DNA of 64,000 nucleotides from Gordonia terrae (GCF_001698225.1 NZ_CP016594.1:2480001-2544000); one strand, 5' to 3'; shown: positions 21,478-31,316, counted from the first letter of the stretch. Program-made: numbers and translations. Notes: generated from the letters alone by a model not told the origin.

Positions 21478-22293
21478 ATGGCGAACCCGTTCGTGAAGTT
21501 GTGGCGCTACCTCACAGCACTCGGCAACGCGAAGATCGACGAGCACGCAGACCCGAAGGTCCAGATCCAGCAGGCCATCGAAGACGCCCAGCGCCAGCAC
21601 CAGGCGTTGTCGCAGCAGGCGGCCTCGGTGATCGGCAACCAGCGCCAGCTCGAGATGAAGCTGAACCGGCAGCTCGAGGACATCGAACGGTTGCAGGCCA
21701 ACACGCGTCAGGCCCTGACCCTGGCCGACCAGGCCGCCGCGGCGGGTGACACCCAGAAGTCGACCGAGTACACCAATGCCGCCGAGGCGTTCGCGGCGCA
21801 ACTCGTGACCGCCGAGCAGAGCGTGGAGGATCTCAAGTCCCTGCACGATCAGTCGCTGCAGGCCGCCGATCAGGCCAAGAAGGCCGTCGAGCGCAACGCG
21901 ATGATCCTGCAGCAGAAGCTGTCCGAGCGGTCGAAGCTGCTCAGCCAGCTCGAGCAGGCCAAGATGCAGGAACAGGTCTCGGCCTCGCTCAACCAGATGA
22001 GCGAACTGTCGGTCCCCGGCAACACGCCGAGCCTGGATCAGGTCCGCGACAAGATCGAACGCCGCTACGCCAACGCGCTCGGTTCGGCCGAACTGGCCAA
22101 GAACTCCGTCCAGGGCCGCATGCAGGAGGTCGAGCAGGCCGGCGTCCAGATGGCCGGTCACTCTCGCCTCGAGCAGATCCGCGCCAGCATGCGCGGCGAC
22201 GCGCTGCCCTCGGGCGGTGCCACCGCACCCGGCCTGCAGAAGCCCGCGACCCAGGCCGCGCCGCCGACCACCGAACCGCCCCAGCAGAATTGA
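21478..22293 (+). CDS. pspA: PspA/IM30 phage-shock protein
   Basis: A 271-residue coiled-coil protein of the PspA/IM30 (ESCRT-III-like) family, which assembles on the inner face of the membrane to protect it under stress. Nearly all of residues 25-220 are heptad-like helices rich in Q, A and K; the last 40 residues are a proline/alanine/threonine tail. It matches Rv2744c, the 35-kDa antigen. In mycobacteria pspM and pspN follow it; here a glycosyltransferase follows instead. A TAGATT box at 21431-21436 may be its promoter. Confidence 0.92.
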   Translation: MANPFVKLWRYLTALGNAKIDEHADPKVQIQQAIEDAQRQHQALSQQAASVIGNQRQLEMKLNRQLEDIERLQANTRQALTLADQAAAAGDTQKSTEYTNAAEAFAAQLVTAEQSVEDLKSLHDQSLQAADQAKKAVERNAMILQQKLSERSKLLSQLEQAKMQEQVSASLNQMSELSVPGNTPSLDQVRDKIERRYANALGSAELAKNSVQGRMQEVEQAGVQMAGHSRLEQIRASMRGDALPSGGATAPGLQKPATQAAPPTTEPPQQN

Positions 22294-22330
22294 CGCGGTC
22301 GAGCTGACGCGTCCGGAAGGCGGTCGCGAC

Positions 22331-23539
22331 GTGCCCGTCCGCGTCGCGATCGTCGCGGGTTCCGACGCCGGGCACGCTTTTCCGGCCTTCGCGCTCGCCG
22401 AACGATTTCGCGCGGCCGGTGACGATCCGATCGTGTTCACCTCCCTGGGGTGGTCGGACGCCGCGCGTCGCCGGGGGATCGAGATCGCCGAACTGCCCGG
22501 ATTGCGTGCCGAGGACTCCGACGACGACACCGACGCAGGGGCCAAGCTGAGCGCACGTGCCGCCCGGATGGCCCGGCAACTCGTCGGGCCGATGCAGTCG
22601 GCCGGTACCGAACTCGTCATCTCCGATGTCATCACGGTGGGCGGTGGCTGGGCTGCCCAGCTGGGTGGCCTTCCGTGGCTCGAGCTGTCCCCGCATCCGC
22701 TGTACCGGCCGTCCCGGGGATTGCCGCCGATCGGTTCCGGACTCGAGCCGGGCCGTGGCTTCGGGGGTCGGCTGCGCGACACACTGATGCGGGCGGCCAC
22801 CGCGTCGTCGATCCGACAGGGCGTGCTGCAGCGTGAGGTCGCCCGACGCTCGATCGGTCTGGGCGCAGCCGATGCGGAGCCATCAGCGCGCCTGATCGCC
22901 ACCCTGCCCGGGCTCGAGGTCCCGCGACCGGACTGGCCGGCGGCCGCGCATCTCGTCGGGCCCCTGGTGTGGGAGCCGACCGACGAGCTCTTCGCCGTGC
23001 CGGCCGGGGACGATCCGCTCGTCGTCGTCGCACCGTCGACGGCCGAGACCGGTGCCGCCGACATGCTCGGCGCGGCCCTCCACGCGCTGTCGCCCGCCTC
23101 GCTGGGCAGGACGGTTCGAGTGGTGGTCTCCGGGCTGCGGTACCCGGCCGACGCCGACCTCGCGAGATTCGACGGCCGACTGATCACCGTCGGAGCTGGC
23201 CGGCAGGACGAGGTGCTCACCCACGCTGATCTGCTGATCTGCGGTTCCGGGCACGGCATCCTCGCCAAGGCGATGACGGCATCGGTGCCGGTGGTCGCGG
23301 TGCCCGGCGGGGGAGACCAGTGGGAGCTCGCCACGCGCATCCGGCGTGCCGGCGCAGGCCGCGTCGTCCGCCCGGTCACCTCGGTCGCCGTCGCCGAGGC
23401 CGTGCGCGCGGTGCTCGACGATCCGGCGTACGCCCGAGCCGCGGGCGCGATCGGGGAGTCGGTGACCGACGTCGTCGACCCGGTGGCGGTGGCGCATCGG
23501 GTCCTGGCGTCGTCCCCTAGGCTGGACCCGTGCGTCTGA
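22331..23539 (+). CDS. GT-B glycosyltransferase (UDP-glycosyltransferase/MGT-like)
   Basis: A 402-residue protein of GT-B fold. The N-terminus has the nucleotide-sugar transferase opening VRVAIVAGSDAGHAFPAFALAERF, and the C-terminal half ends with the donor-binding ADLLICGSGHGILAKAMTASVPVVAVPGGGDQWE, as in GT1/GT28 enzymes such as macrolide glycosyltransferases. The acceptor is unknown. It corresponds to Rv2739c in the same place. The start is GTG 22331 with GGAAGG about 10 nt upstream. Its end overlaps the DUF3046 gene by 10 nt. Confidence 0.85.
   Translation: MPVRVAIVAGSDAGHAFPAFALAERFRAAGDDPIVFTSLGWSDAARRRGIEIAELPGLRAEDSDDDTDAGAKLSARAARMARQLVGPMQSAGTELVISDVITVGGGWAAQLGGLPWLELSPHPLYRPSRGLPPIGSGLEPGRGFGGRLRDTLMRAATASSIRQGVLQREVARRSIGLGAADAEPSARLIATLPGLEVPRPDWPAAAHLVGPLVWEPTDELFAVPAGDDPLVVVAPSTAETGAADMLGAALHALSPASLGRTVRVVVSGLRYPADADLARFDGRLITVGAGRQDEVLTHADLLICGSGHGILAKAMTASVPVVAVPGGGDQWELATRIRRAGAGRVVRPVTSVAVAEAVRAVLDDPAYARAAGAIGESVTDVVDPVAVAHRVLASSPRLDPCV
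23518..23523 (+). promoter_or_regulatory. -10 box of the DUF3046 gene (leaderless)
   Basis: TAGGCT, 6 nt before GTG 23530 and inside the end of the glycosyltransferase gene. Confidence 0.45.
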
Positions 23540-23724
23540 CCGAGTTCACCGAGCTGATGACCGCCGAATTCGGTGTGCCCTCGGCGGATTCGATCCTGTC
23601 CGATCACATCCTGATCGATGTCGGCGGCCGTACCGGCGCCCAGGCGATCGACGACGGGGTCGACCCGCGCGACGTCTGGGTCGCGATCTGTCGCGACTTC
23701 GACGTGCCGCGCCACCGCTGGTGA
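23530..23724 (+). CDS. DUF3046 protein
   Basis: A 64-residue protein with the DUF3046 pattern (MRLTEFTELM at the start, HILIDVGGRTGAQAIDDGVDPRDVW in the middle, VPRHRW at the end). It is found directly before recA throughout Mycobacteriales (Rv2738c). No function is known. It overlaps the end of the glycosyltransferase gene and may have its own leaderless transcript. Confidence 0.9.
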   Translation: MRLTEFTELMTAEFGVPSADSILSDHILIDVGGRTGAQAIDDGVDPRDVWVAICRDFDVPRHRW

Positions 23725-23750
23725 CACGCGACCGCGTGTCGCACTTGCCA

Positions 23751-23766
23751 TCGAACAGGTGTTCGT
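23751..23766 (+). promoter_or_regulatory. SOS box upstream of recA
   Basis: TCGAAC-AGGT-GTTCGT, one mismatch from the mycobacterial LexA operator TCGAAC-N4-GTTCGA. It lies 156 nt before the recA ATG and is expected to be bound by the LexA encoded at 43384-44088. Confidence 0.85.
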
Positions 23767-23829
23767 CCATCCTGGTGCCCAGAGGTGAAACCAGACGGAA
23801 CCACACGGGCCGCGTCTGCGTCTGAAGAG

Positions 23830-23852
23830 TTGTCGGACCCACCGGCTACCTT
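23830..23852 (+). promoter_or_regulatory. RecA-NDp-type damage promoter (LexA-independent)
   Basis: TTGTCGGAC, then exactly 8 nt, then TACCTT. This fits the mycobacterial RecA-NDp consensus TTGTCRGTG-N8-TANNNT at all but two positions. In mycobacteria this promoter is used by the ClpR/PafBC system, independently of LexA. Seven nt after the -10 box is an ATG (23860) in frame with recA. Confidence 0.7.
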
Positions 23853-23922
23853 TCATCACATGAACGCCCGGACCGCACAGACCGCCCGCCGGAAATCCGG
23901 CTCACAACCGAGGAGAACTCCC

Positions 23923-24966
23923 ATGGCACCTGCGCCCCAAGACCGCGAGAAGGCTCTCGACCTCGCCCTCGCGCAGATCGACAAGAACTTCGGCAAGGGC
24001 TCGGTGATGCGGCTCGGCGAGGAGACCCGTCAGCCGATCGAGATCATCCCCACCGGGTCGATCGCGCTCGACGTCGCCCTCGGCATCGGCGGGCTGCCCC
24101 GCGGCCGCGTCGTGGAGATCTACGGCCCGGAGTCGTCGGGTAAGACGACCGTCGCCCTGCACGCGGTCGCCAATGCCCAGGCGCAGGGCGGCATCGCCGC
24201 GTTCATCGACGCCGAGCATGCACTCGATCCCGACTACGCCGCCAAGCTCGGTGTCGACACCGACGCGCTCCTGGTGTCCCAGCCCGACACCGGTGAGCAG
24301 GCTCTCGAGATCGCGGACATGCTGATCCGGTCGGGCGCTCTCGACATCCTGGTCATCGACTCGGTGGCCGCGCTGGTCCCCAAGGCCGAGATCGAGGGCG
24401 AGATGGGCGACAGCCATGTCGGTCTGCAGGCCCGTCTGATGAGCCAGGCGCTGCGCAAGATGACCTCGGCACTGAGCCAGTCGAAGACCACCGCGATCTT
24501 CATCAACCAGCTGCGCGAGAAGATCGGCGTCATGTTCGGTTCGCCCGAGACCACCACGGGCGGTAAGGCGTTGAAGTTCTACTCCTCGGTGCGTCTCGAC
24601 GTCCGTCGGATCGAGACCCTGAAGGACGGAACAGACGCGGTCGGTAACCGGACGCGCGTCAAGGTCGTGAAGAACAAGGTCGCACCGCCGTTCAAGCAGG
24701 CCGAGTTCGACATCCTCTACGGCCAGGGCATCAGCAAGGAGGGTTCGCTGATCGACATGGGCGTGGCGGAGGGCTTCATCCGCAAGTCCGGCTCGTGGTT
24801 CACCTACGAGGGCGATCAGCTCGGTCAGGGCAAGGAGAACGCCCGTAAGTTCCTCCTCGAGAACGTCGACATCCGCGACGAGATCGAGAAGAAGATCAAG
24901 GAGAAGCTGGGCATCGGTGCCACGGTCGACGCCGACGACATCGCCCCGGCCCCGGTCGAATTCTGA
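23923..24966 (+). CDS. recA: recombinase RecA
   Basis: A 347-residue RecA, the strand-exchange ATPase of homologous recombination and co-protease for LexA self-cleavage. Walker A GPESSGKT is at residues 68-75, with [15 protein letters not shown] and the L2-loop segment [19 protein letters not shown] further on. There is no intein, unlike the M. tuberculosis RecA. I chose ATG 23923 because AGGAG lies 7 nt upstream; an in-frame ATG at 23860 would add 21 basic residues and coincides with the predicted start of the RecA-NDp transcript. recX follows after 8 nt. Confidence 0.98.
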   Translation: MAPAPQDREKALDLALAQIDKNFGKGSVMRLGEETRQPIEIIPTGSIALDVALGIGGLPRGRVVEIYGPESSGKTTVALHAVANAQAQGGIAAFIDAEHALDPDYAAKLGVDTDALLVSQPDTGEQALEIADMLIRSGALDILVIDSVAALVPKAEIEGEMGDSHVGLQARLMSQALRKMTSALSQSKTTAIFINQLREKIGVMFGSPETTTGGKALKFYSSVRLDVRRIETLKDGTDAVGNRTRVKVVKNKVAPPFKQAEFDILYGQGISKEGSLIDMGVAEGFIRKSGSWFTYEGDQLGQGKENARKFLLENVDIRDEIEKKIKEKLGIGATVDADDIAPAPVEF

Positions 24967-24974
24967 GGTAGTTC

Positions 24975-25523
24975 TTGAGCGAGGCATCGGACCCCGAGCA
25001 GACGCGCAGGCGGCGGGACAGTGATCCCGACCGCAAGGGACCCAGCGCATGGGACTCGGGGTTGCGGCTGCTCGGGGTCCGTGCGCGTTCTCGGCAAGAG
25101 ATGCGGGATCGGCTGACGCGCAAGGGTTTCGAACCCGAGGTGGTCGACGAGGTGATGGCACGCCTGGAACAGCACAAGCTGCTCGACGACGAAGAGTTCG
25201 CGTCCGAGTGGGTGCGGTCCCGGCACCTCAATTCCGGTAAGGGACGCGTGGCGCTACGGCATGAATTGCGCACCAAGGGCGTCGACGAGTCGATCATCTC
25301 CGAGGCGCTGGCCGATATCGACCCCGACGACGAACGAGAGATCGCGTCCGGTCTGGTGGCCCGCAAACTCACACCCTCGGTCGTCGACCGTATCGGCGAT
25401 GATCGCGCCGAGCGTGACAAGGCGATGCGTCGCCTCGTCGGGATGCTGGTGCGGCGCGGGTATTCCCAGTCCCTCGCCTTCGAGGTCGTGGGTGAGGCGC
25501 TCAGTGCGCTTCGCAGCGGCTGA
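24975..25523 (+). CDS. recX: regulatory protein RecX
   Basis: A 182-residue RecX, which binds RecA filaments and limits RecA activity. The three-helix RecX repeats are seen in LLGVRARSRQEMRDRLTRKGFE, VDEVMARLEQHKLLDDEEFASEWVRSR and KGVDESIISEAL. It starts at TTG with GAGGTAG just upstream and lies 8 nt after recA, so it is co-transcribed with recA and induced with it. Confidence 0.95.
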   Translation: MSEASDPEQTRRRRDSDPDRKGPSAWDSGLRLLGVRARSRQEMRDRLTRKGFEPEVVDEVMARLEQHKLLDDEEFASEWVRSRHLNSGKGRVALRHELRTKGVDESIISEALADIDPDDEREIASGLVARKLTPSVVDRIGDDRAERDKAMRRLVGMLVRRGYSQSLAFEVVGEALSALRSG

Positions 25524-25538
25524 GCGCCTCACCTCGTA

Positions 25539-26429
25539 CTACCTACCGGTCGGCATGTTCTCCGACGCTGCGAGTTCCGTCGCCTCGGGGTCCGCGGGCC
25601 GCCCGGACGACCGGCGCCCTTGCCGAAGCCGTCGTTCGAGAGCGGTGGCGAAGGTCGAAAGCCCGAAGTTGATCAGGATCATGATGATGGCGACGACGAT
25701 CAGCGCGGGGATGTAGTTGCCGTAGCGCGATGCCGAGAGCAGGCCGCTGCGCACCACCTCGGAGTACCCGATGATGTAGCCCAGCGCGCTGTCCTTCAAT
25801 GCCACGACCATCTGCGAGATCAGCGCGGGCATCATCGCGGTGATCGCTTGCGGCAGAAGGACGATGCGCATCATCTGGCTCTTGCGCAGCCCCAGTGCCA
25901 TCGACGCCTCGGTCTGGCCCTTGGGCAGCGAGTTGATTCCCGACCGCAGGATCTCGGCCATGACCGACCCGTTGTAGAGGGTCAGACCGGTGACCACGGC
26001 CGCGAACGCCAGGAACGACGACGGGAAGATGCCGTAGATGGCGAACAGGAACCACGTGAACACCATCAGGATCAGCACCGGGATGGCACGGAAGACCTCG
26101 ACGAACAACCCCGAGAGCGTCCGCACCCACAGGTGGTCGGAGAGCCGACCGATGCCCAGGACGGCCCCGAGCAGCAGCGACAGCACGATGGACACCGCCG
26201 CGGCAGCCAGGGTTCGCCACAGGACCGGCAAGATGTAGCCGGTCCAGGTGCTCCACGTGACGAACGGCGACCACTTCTCGGCGGTGAACTGTTCGTTGGC
26301 GGCGAGGACGACGATCACGTAGATCGCGATGGCGGCCAGGATCGCGAGGAAGGCGATCGCGAGCAGGCGGTTGCGGGCCCGGGCGCGTGGTCCCGGCGCG
26401 TCGTAGAGAACGGTCGAGTCGGCACTCAT
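25539..26429 (-). CDS. gluD: glutamate-type amino acid ABC transporter permease GluD
   Basis: A 296-residue inner-membrane permease of the HisMQ/GluCD type, with an N-terminal hydrophobic helix (residues 20-44) and five more helices. The EAA-like cytoplasmic loop is [25 protein letters not shown] at about 175-200. It forms a channel with GluC for uptake of glutamate or another amino acid. Its start overlaps the end of gluC by 4 nt. Last gene of a gluABCD operon. Confidence 0.9.
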   Translation of the reverse strand: MSADSTVLYDAPGPRARARNRLLAIAFLAILAAIAIYVIVVLAANEQFTAEKWSPFVTWSTWTGYILPVLWRTLAAAAVSIVLSLLLGAVLGIGRLSDHLWVRTLSGLFVEVFRAIPVLILMVFTWFLFAIYGIFPSSFLAFAAVVTGLTLYNGSVMAEILRSGINSLPKGQTEASMALGLRKSQMMRIVLLPQAITAMMPALISQMVVALKDSALGYIIGYSEVVRSGLLSASRYGNYIPALIVVAIIMILINFGLSTFATALERRLRQGRRSSGRPADPEATELAASENMPTGR

Positions 26430-27103
26430 CGTTTCACCGCCAGTCGCTTGGCGAGGTAGCCGAAGACGGCACCCTCGCTGAGTGTGATGATCATGAACCC
26501 GACTGCGATGACGCCGAAGATGACGAACAGCTGATCGGAGTAGGTCTCGATCTCGGTCTTCATCAGGGCCGCCGCCTCGGCGACACCGATCACCGAGGCG
26601 ACCGTGGTGTTCTTGGTGAGGGCGATCAGGACGCTGCCCAGCGGACCGATCACCGACCGGATCGCCTGCGGCAGCACGATGATCCCGAAGACCTGCGCGA
26701 ATGACAGACCGAGGGAACGAGCAGCCTCGGCCTGGCCGAGCGGGACCGTGTTGAATCCCGACCGCAACGTCTCACAGACGAACGTCGACGTGTACAGCAC
26801 GAAGGCCAGGACGGCGAGCCAGAAGTTGTTCGACGCGATCGTCGGCGCGAACGTGAGTCCCAGGTTCTGATACAGGCCGATCGCACAGAACAACACCACC
26901 AGGGTCAGGGGTGTGTTCCGGACGATGTTCACGTACACCTCGGCGAATCCGCGCATCACCGGCACGGGGGAGACGCGCATGGCGGCGAGGATCGTGCCCC
27001 AGACCAGCGAGCCGATCGCCGAGTAGAAGGTCAACTGGATGGTCACCCAGAAGGCGGGCCACAGTTCGGGACCCATGCTTTCCCACAGAGAGACGTCATT
27101 CAT
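26426..27103 (-). CDS. gluC: glutamate-type amino acid ABC transporter permease GluC
   Basis: A 225-residue permease with five to six membrane helices. The coupling-loop signature is [25 protein letters not shown] at about residues 125-150, which contacts the ATPase GluA. Pairs with GluD. It lies 15 nt after gluB and overlaps gluD. Confidence 0.9.
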   Translation of the reverse strand: MNDVSLWESMGPELWPAFWVTIQLTFYSAIGSLVWGTILAAMRVSPVPVMRGFAEVYVNIVRNTPLTLVVLFCAIGLYQNLGLTFAPTIASNNFWLAVLAFVLYTSTFVCETLRSGFNTVPLGQAEAARSLGLSFAQVFGIIVLPQAIRSVIGPLGSVLIALTKNTTVASVIGVAEAAALMKTEIETYSDQLFVIFGVIAVGFMIITLSEGAVFGYLAKRLAVKR

Positions 27104-27118
27104 CGGTTGCTCCGTCGC

Positions 27119-28111
27119 TCACTGGAGCCCGGGCGGGCACGGGGTGGAGGGCGAGTCGAGGAAGTCGAGATCGCCGGGATCGGGGAGATACGGGAACTTC
27201 GAGTCCGGCCGGTCGGCACGGGCGATGATCTCGTCCACGTAGGGGTTGCCGAGCGCCTCGCGCAATGCGGCGTTCCAGGCCGACTCGCCGTCGACCGCGG
27301 GCGCGAGCATGGCGTCGAGCGCCTTGTTCACCGCGTCCTGCGAGGCGGTGTCGTCCAGGGCGAGCCCCACGCCGTAGCGCTCGGTCGAGAACGGGCTGCC
27401 CGCGGTCTTCAGGGCGTCCTTGACGCAGGCGTCCTTGAGGTAGGTCATCTCGACGAGCTTGAACTCGCCCTCCCAGAAGTTGGAGTAGCCGGCCAGGATC
27501 GCCTCGTCGGTGGTCACCGCGTCGACCTTGTCGCGGCGCAGCGCCTCGACACAGGCCGAATAGGAGTCGTACTCCTGCAACTGCACCGCGGGGAGCTGTG
27601 CCTTGACGTTCTGCGCCGGCGTCGAACCGGTCACCGAGCAGAGCTTCTTGCCCTTGTCGAGGTCCGCGAGCTGGTCGATCGTGTTGTCGTCGGCACGCAC
27701 CATCAAGCCCTGATAGGTGACGAGATAGGGGCCGCCGAAGGACACCTTCTTCGAGCGGGCCGCGTTGATCGAGTACGTGGCCGCGATGAGGTCGACCTCG
27801 CCGTTGTCGATCATCGCCTCGCGTCGTGCCGACGGCGTCTCGCGCCAGGTGACCTCGGGATGGGGGACACCGAGGTCGTCGGCGATGTGGTTCACCACGT
27901 ACCGCGACACAGACGCGTCGAAGCCCTCGACGTTGCCGTCCGGCTCGTACAGACCGAGACCCGGCTGATCGAACTTGACGCCGAGCACGACCGAGCCCTC
28001 GCGGATGGAGTCGAGCAGGTTGCGGGGTTCGGTGCTGCCACACGCCGACAGCACGGTGGCGAGCAGTGCGCCGACTGCCAGGATCAACCCGGCGGTGCGT
28101 ACCTGTCTCAT
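27119..28111 (-). CDS. gluB: glutamate-type amino acid-binding lipoprotein GluB
   Basis: A 330-residue solute-binding lipoprotein of the SBP_bac_3 family. The N-terminal signal peptide ends in the lipobox LSAC with lipidated Cys24. Typical binding-protein features follow: GSVVLGVKFDQPGLG and GFDASVSRYVVNHIA near residue 75, and VDLIAATYSIN. It captures the amino acid outside the membrane and passes it to GluC/GluD. Its start is 1 nt from the gluA stop. Substrate specificity for glutamate is inferred from the gluABCD arrangement. Confidence 0.9.
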   Translation of the reverse strand: MRQVRTAGLILAVGALLATVLSACGSTEPRNLLDSIREGSVVLGVKFDQPGLGLYEPDGNVEGFDASVSRYVVNHIADDLGVPHPEVTWRETPSARREAMIDNGEVDLIAATYSINAARSKKVSFGGPYLVTYQGLMVRADDNTIDQLADLDKGKKLCSVTGSTPAQNVKAQLPAVQLQEYDSYSACVEALRRDKVDAVTTDEAILAGYSNFWEGEFKLVEMTYLKDACVKDALKTAGSPFSTERYGVGLALDDTASQDAVNKALDAMLAPAVDGESAWNAALREALGNPYVDEIIARADRPDSKFPYLPDPGDLDFLDSPSTPCPPGLQ

Positions 28112-28112
28112 G

Positions 28113-28886
28113 TCAGTGCCCCAGGATCTTGCCGAGGAAGTCCCGGGCACGGTCGGTCGAGGGGTTGCTGAAGAACGCCTCCGGATCGGAGTCCTCGATG
28201 ATCGCCCCGTCGGCCATGAAGATGATGCGGTCGGCGGCCTTGCGCGCGAAGCCCATCTCGTGGGTCACGACCACCATCGTCATGCCCTCTTTCGCGAGGG
28301 ACACCATCACGTCGAGCACCTCGTTGACCATCTCCGGATCGAGCGCCGAGGTCGGCTCGTCGAACAGCATGATCTTGGGGTCCATCGCCAGCGAGCGGGC
28401 GATGGCCACCCGCTGCTGCTGGCCGCCGGAGAGCTGGGCGGGATACTTGTCCTTCTGGCTGGCGATGCCGACCCGTTCGAGCAGTTCGAGGGCGCGCTTA
28501 CCGGCCTCGTCCTTGCTCTTCTTGCGCACCTTGATCGGTGCGAGGGTGACGTTCTCGAGAATTGTCTTGTGCGAGAACAGGTTGAAGGACTGGAAGACCA
28601 TCCCGACGTCGGCGCGGAGGCGGGCGAGATCCTTGCCCTCGGCCGGCAGGACCTGACCCTCGACGAGGATCTCGCCGTCGTCGATCGGCTCGAGGCGATT
28701 GATCGTCCGGCACAGGGTGGACTTGCCCGAACCCGAGGGTCCGAGGACCACCACGACCTGGCCGGCGGGCACCTCGAGATCGATGTCCTTGAGGACGTGC
28801 AACGACCCGAAGTGTTTCTGCACCCCGCGCATCGCGATCATCGGCTTGGACCCGGGGTCCGCGGACTTGCTCGGCGAAATGGTCAT
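28113..28886 (-). CDS. gluA: amino acid ABC transporter ATP-binding protein GluA
   Basis: A 257-residue ABC ATPase. Walker A GPSGSGKS is at residues 49-56, the signature LSGGQQQR near 155, Walker B IMLFDEP, and the switch histidine in [10 protein letters not shown]. It powers the GluBCD uptake system. First gene of the operon, with a 77-nt divergent region shared with miaB. Confidence 0.93.
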   Translation of the reverse strand: MTISPSKSADPGSKPMIAMRGVQKHFGSLHVLKDIDLEVPAGQVVVVLGPSGSGKSTLCRTINRLEPIDDGEILVEGQVLPAEGKDLARLRADVGMVFQSFNLFSHKTILENVTLAPIKVRKKSKDEAGKRALELLERVGIASQKDKYPAQLSGGQQQRVAIARSLAMDPKIMLFDEPTSALDPEMVNEVLDVMVSLAKEGMTMVVVTHEMGFARKAADRIIFMADGAIIEDSDPEAFFSNPSTDRARDFLGKILGH

Positions 28887-28950
28887 TGGGGAACCCTATC
28901 CGCCGACGTGCATCCGGGTGTCCTGTGGGAGTCGATTTGCTTGCGCCCCG

Positions 28951-28956
28951 TACCCT
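28951..28956 (+). promoter_or_regulatory. -10 box of miaB (leaderless)
   Basis: TACCCT, 7 nt before GTG 28964, with no Shine-Dalgarno sequence. Confidence 0.5.
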
Positions 28957-28963
28957 CGTAAGA

Positions 28964-30514
28964 GTGAGTATCGAGTTGTCGGATCGGCCTGAGCAGGCAG
29001 CACCCGCCGCGCGCAGCTATCAGGTTCGTACCTACGGCTGCCAGATGAACGTCCACGATTCCGAGCGGATCGCCGGTCTCCTCGAGGACGCCGGGTACGT
29101 GCGCGCGGCCGAGGACGACGCCGCCGATCTGGTCGTCTTCAACACCTGCGCCATCCGCGAGAACGCCGACAACAAGCTGTACGGCAACCTGTCGCATCTC
29201 GCGCCGGTCAAGTCCGACCGGCCGGGTATGCAGATCGCCGTCGGCGGCTGCCTCGCCCAGAAGGACAAGGACACCGTGCTGTCGCGGGCCCCGTGGGTCG
29301 ACGTCGTGTTCGGCACGCACAACATCGGTTCGTTGCCCGCGCTGCTGGATCGCGCCCGCCACAACGACGCCGCCCAGGTGGAGATCCTCGACGCACTCGA
29401 GCGGTTCCCCTCGAACCTCCCGGCCAAGCGCGACTCCGCCTATTCGGGCTGGGTCTCGGTGTCGGTGGGCTGCAACAACACCTGCACGTTCTGCATCGTG
29501 CCGTCGCTGCGCGGCAAGGAGGTCGATCGACGGCCGGGTGAGGTGCTCGCCGAGGTGCAGGCTCTCGTCGACCAGGGCGTCGTCGAGGTCACCCTGCTCG
29601 GACAGAACGTGAACGCCTACGGCATGTCCTTCGCCGATCCCGACCAGCCGCGCAACCGGGGTGCCTTCGCCGAACTGTTGCGCGCCTGCGGCGACATCGA
29701 GGGACTCGAACGCGTCCGATTCACCTCACCGCATCCCGCCGAGTTCACCGACGATGTGATCGAGGCGATGGCGCAGACGCCGAACGTGTGTCCGCAGCTG
29801 CACATGCCGCTGCAGTCCGGGTCCGATCGCATCCTGCGCGCCATGCGCCGCAGCTACCGGCAGACCAAGTTCCTGGGCATCCTCGACAAGGTCCGCGAGG
29901 CCATGCCGCATGCGGCGATCACCACCGACATCATCGTCGGCTTCCCCGGCGAGACCGAGGAGGACTTCCAGGCCACCCTCGACGTGGTCGAACGGGCCCG
30001 GTTCTCGAGCGCGTTCACCTTCCAGTACTCGCCCCGCCCCGGCACCCCCGCGGCGACGATGGCCGAGCAGGTCCCGCCCGACGTGGTGGCCGACCGCTAC
30101 CGACGGCTCATCGCCCTGCAGGAGCGGATCTGTCTGGCGGAGAACGAGGCGCTGGTCGGCACCGAGGTGGAACTGCTCGTCGTCGCCGACGAGGGTCGCA
30201 AGTCGGCGAAGACCCAGCGCATGACCGGACGGGCCCGCGACGGCCGGCTGGTGCACTTCGCACCCGGCACGGCGGCGGGTATCCGCCCCGGCGACATCGT
30301 GCACGCGCAGCTCACCGCGGCCGCGCCGCACCATCTGATCGCCGACTCCGGCGTCCTCGCGCACCGTCGGACCCGCGCCGGCGATGCGCATGAACAGAGC
30401 CGTACCCCCACCACCGCGCCCGTCGGCGTCGGGCTCGGGCTGCCGGGGGTCGGTGCCCCCGCCCCGGCCCCGATCGAGGCCGACGCCGGTTGCGGTACCG
30501 GTTGCGGCAGCTGA
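28964..30514 (+). CDS. miaB: tRNA-2-methylthio-N6-dimethylallyladenosine synthase
   Basis: A 516-residue radical-SAM methylthiotransferase that adds the methylthio group to i6A37 in tRNAs reading UNN codons. The N-terminal UPF0004 domain holds the auxiliary cluster cysteines C26, C62 and C96. The radical-SAM CxxxCxxC is at C170, C174 and C177 (CNNTCTFC). The TRAM domain is near 380-455. A proline/alanine/glycine tail of about 50 residues ends in CGTGCGS; two extra cysteines at the end are unusual. It acts after MiaA, encoded at 33828. Confidence 0.96.
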   Translation: MSIELSDRPEQAAPAARSYQVRTYGCQMNVHDSERIAGLLEDAGYVRAAEDDAADLVVFNTCAIRENADNKLYGNLSHLAPVKSDRPGMQIAVGGCLAQKDKDTVLSRAPWVDVVFGTHNIGSLPALLDRARHNDAAQVEILDALERFPSNLPAKRDSAYSGWVSVSVGCNNTCTFCIVPSLRGKEVDRRPGEVLAEVQALVDQGVVEVTLLGQNVNAYGMSFADPDQPRNRGAFAELLRACGDIEGLERVRFTSPHPAEFTDDVIEAMAQTPNVCPQLHMPLQSGSDRILRAMRRSYRQTKFLGILDKVREAMPHAAITTDIIVGFPGETEEDFQATLDVVERARFSSAFTFQYSPRPGTPAATMAEQVPPDVVADRYRRLIALQERICLAENEALVGTEVELLVVADEGRKSAKTQRMTGRARDGRLVHFAPGTAAGIRPGDIVHAQLTAAAPHHLIADSGVLAHRRTRAGDAHEQSRTPTTAPVGVGLGLPGVGAPAPAPIEADAGCGTGCGS

Positions 30515-30535
30515 CCACCATCACGAAGTGAGGCG

Positions 30536-31222
30536 ATGACCATGTCCGACCCCGGCAAGTCCGACCCCGGCAAGTCCGACCCCGGCAAGTCCGACCCGGG
30601 AAAGCCCGACCCCGAGAAGACGGCGTTCGAGAAGTCCGTGACCGAGAAGTCGACGTTCGAGCAGTACGAGCGGGACCTGCGCAAGGCCGAACGCCGGGTC
30701 GCCGGCGAGATCGATCCGGGAGCCCGTGCGGTCGTCGTCGCCGTGGCCGTCGTCCTGGCCATGGTGTCGATGGTGCTGCCGCACACCGGTTCGGTGACGG
30801 GCCTCGAGGTGCTCACCTTCACACCCGAGGCGGCCGCCGAACGCGTCACGATCGTCTCGCGGATCTTCGTCTATCTGGTGACGATCTTCGGCATCGTCGT
30901 CTCGATGCTCGCGCTGCTCACCCGACGCTGGTTCCTGGCCTGGATCGCGCTGTGCGGGTGCGCCATCGCATGCGTCGCCGGGATGCTGGCGTGGTGGTCG
31001 CGCAACACCCCGGGAGTCGGTGGCGTCGAGCCGCCCTCGGGCGTCGGCGTCGGGCTCGTACTCGGCTGGATCGCGGTCTTCGTACTGACGTTCCACTGGT
31101 CGCGGGTGGTGTGGGCACGTAGCTCGTACCAGCTCGCCCTCGAGGACGAACGCCGACGCCAGGCCGCCGAGCAGGAGGCCTACGCCTCGGCCCTCTACCA
31201 CAAGAAGCCGCAGCAGCCCTGA
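30536..31222 (+). CDS. conserved membrane protein (Rv2732c-like)
   Basis: A 228-residue protein with a hydrophilic N-terminus made of five pentapeptide repeats (SDPGK type, residues 4-28), then four hydrophobic segments between about residues 60 and 195, and a charged helical tail (LEDERRRQAAEQEAYA). Position after miaB matches Rv2732c. No function is known. ATG 30536 and ATG 30542 are equally possible starts. It converges on the DUF349 gene across a strong hairpin. Confidence 0.82.
   Translation: MTMSDPGKSDPGKSDPGKSDPGKPDPEKTAFEKSVTEKSTFEQYERDLRKAERRVAGEIDPGARAVVVAVAVVLAMVSMVLPHTGSVTGLEVLTFTPEAAAERVTIVSRIFVYLVTIFGIVVSMLALLTRRWFLAWIALCGCAIACVAGMLAWWSRNTPGVGGVEPPSGVGVGLVLGWIAVFVLTFHWSRVVWARSSYQLALEDERRRQAAEQEAYASALYHKKPQQP
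30545..30619 (+). repeat. 15-bp tandem repeat coding for (SDPGK)n
   Basis: Three identical copies of TCCGACCCCGGCAAG at 30545-30589, then two degenerate copies to 30619. In frame, so copy-number changes would only lengthen or shorten the N-terminus of the membrane protein. Confidence 0.85.
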
Positions 31223-31261
31223 CCGCGCAGATGTGACCAGCGAGATCTGACCACCGACAAC

Positions 31262-31294
31262 TGACCGCCGAACCCCGACCGGGGTCGGCGGTCA
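31262..31294. terminator. hairpin between convergent genes
   Basis: TGACCGCCGA-A-CCCC-GACC-GGGG-TCGGCGGTCA: 14 base pairs with one bulged A and a 4-nt loop. It sits between the stop codons of the gene at 30536 and the DUF349 gene and can serve both strands. There is no long T-run, as is usual for actinobacterial terminators. Confidence 0.7.
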
Positions 31295-31316
31295 GCGGAT
31301 TCAGCGGTCGGCGGAT

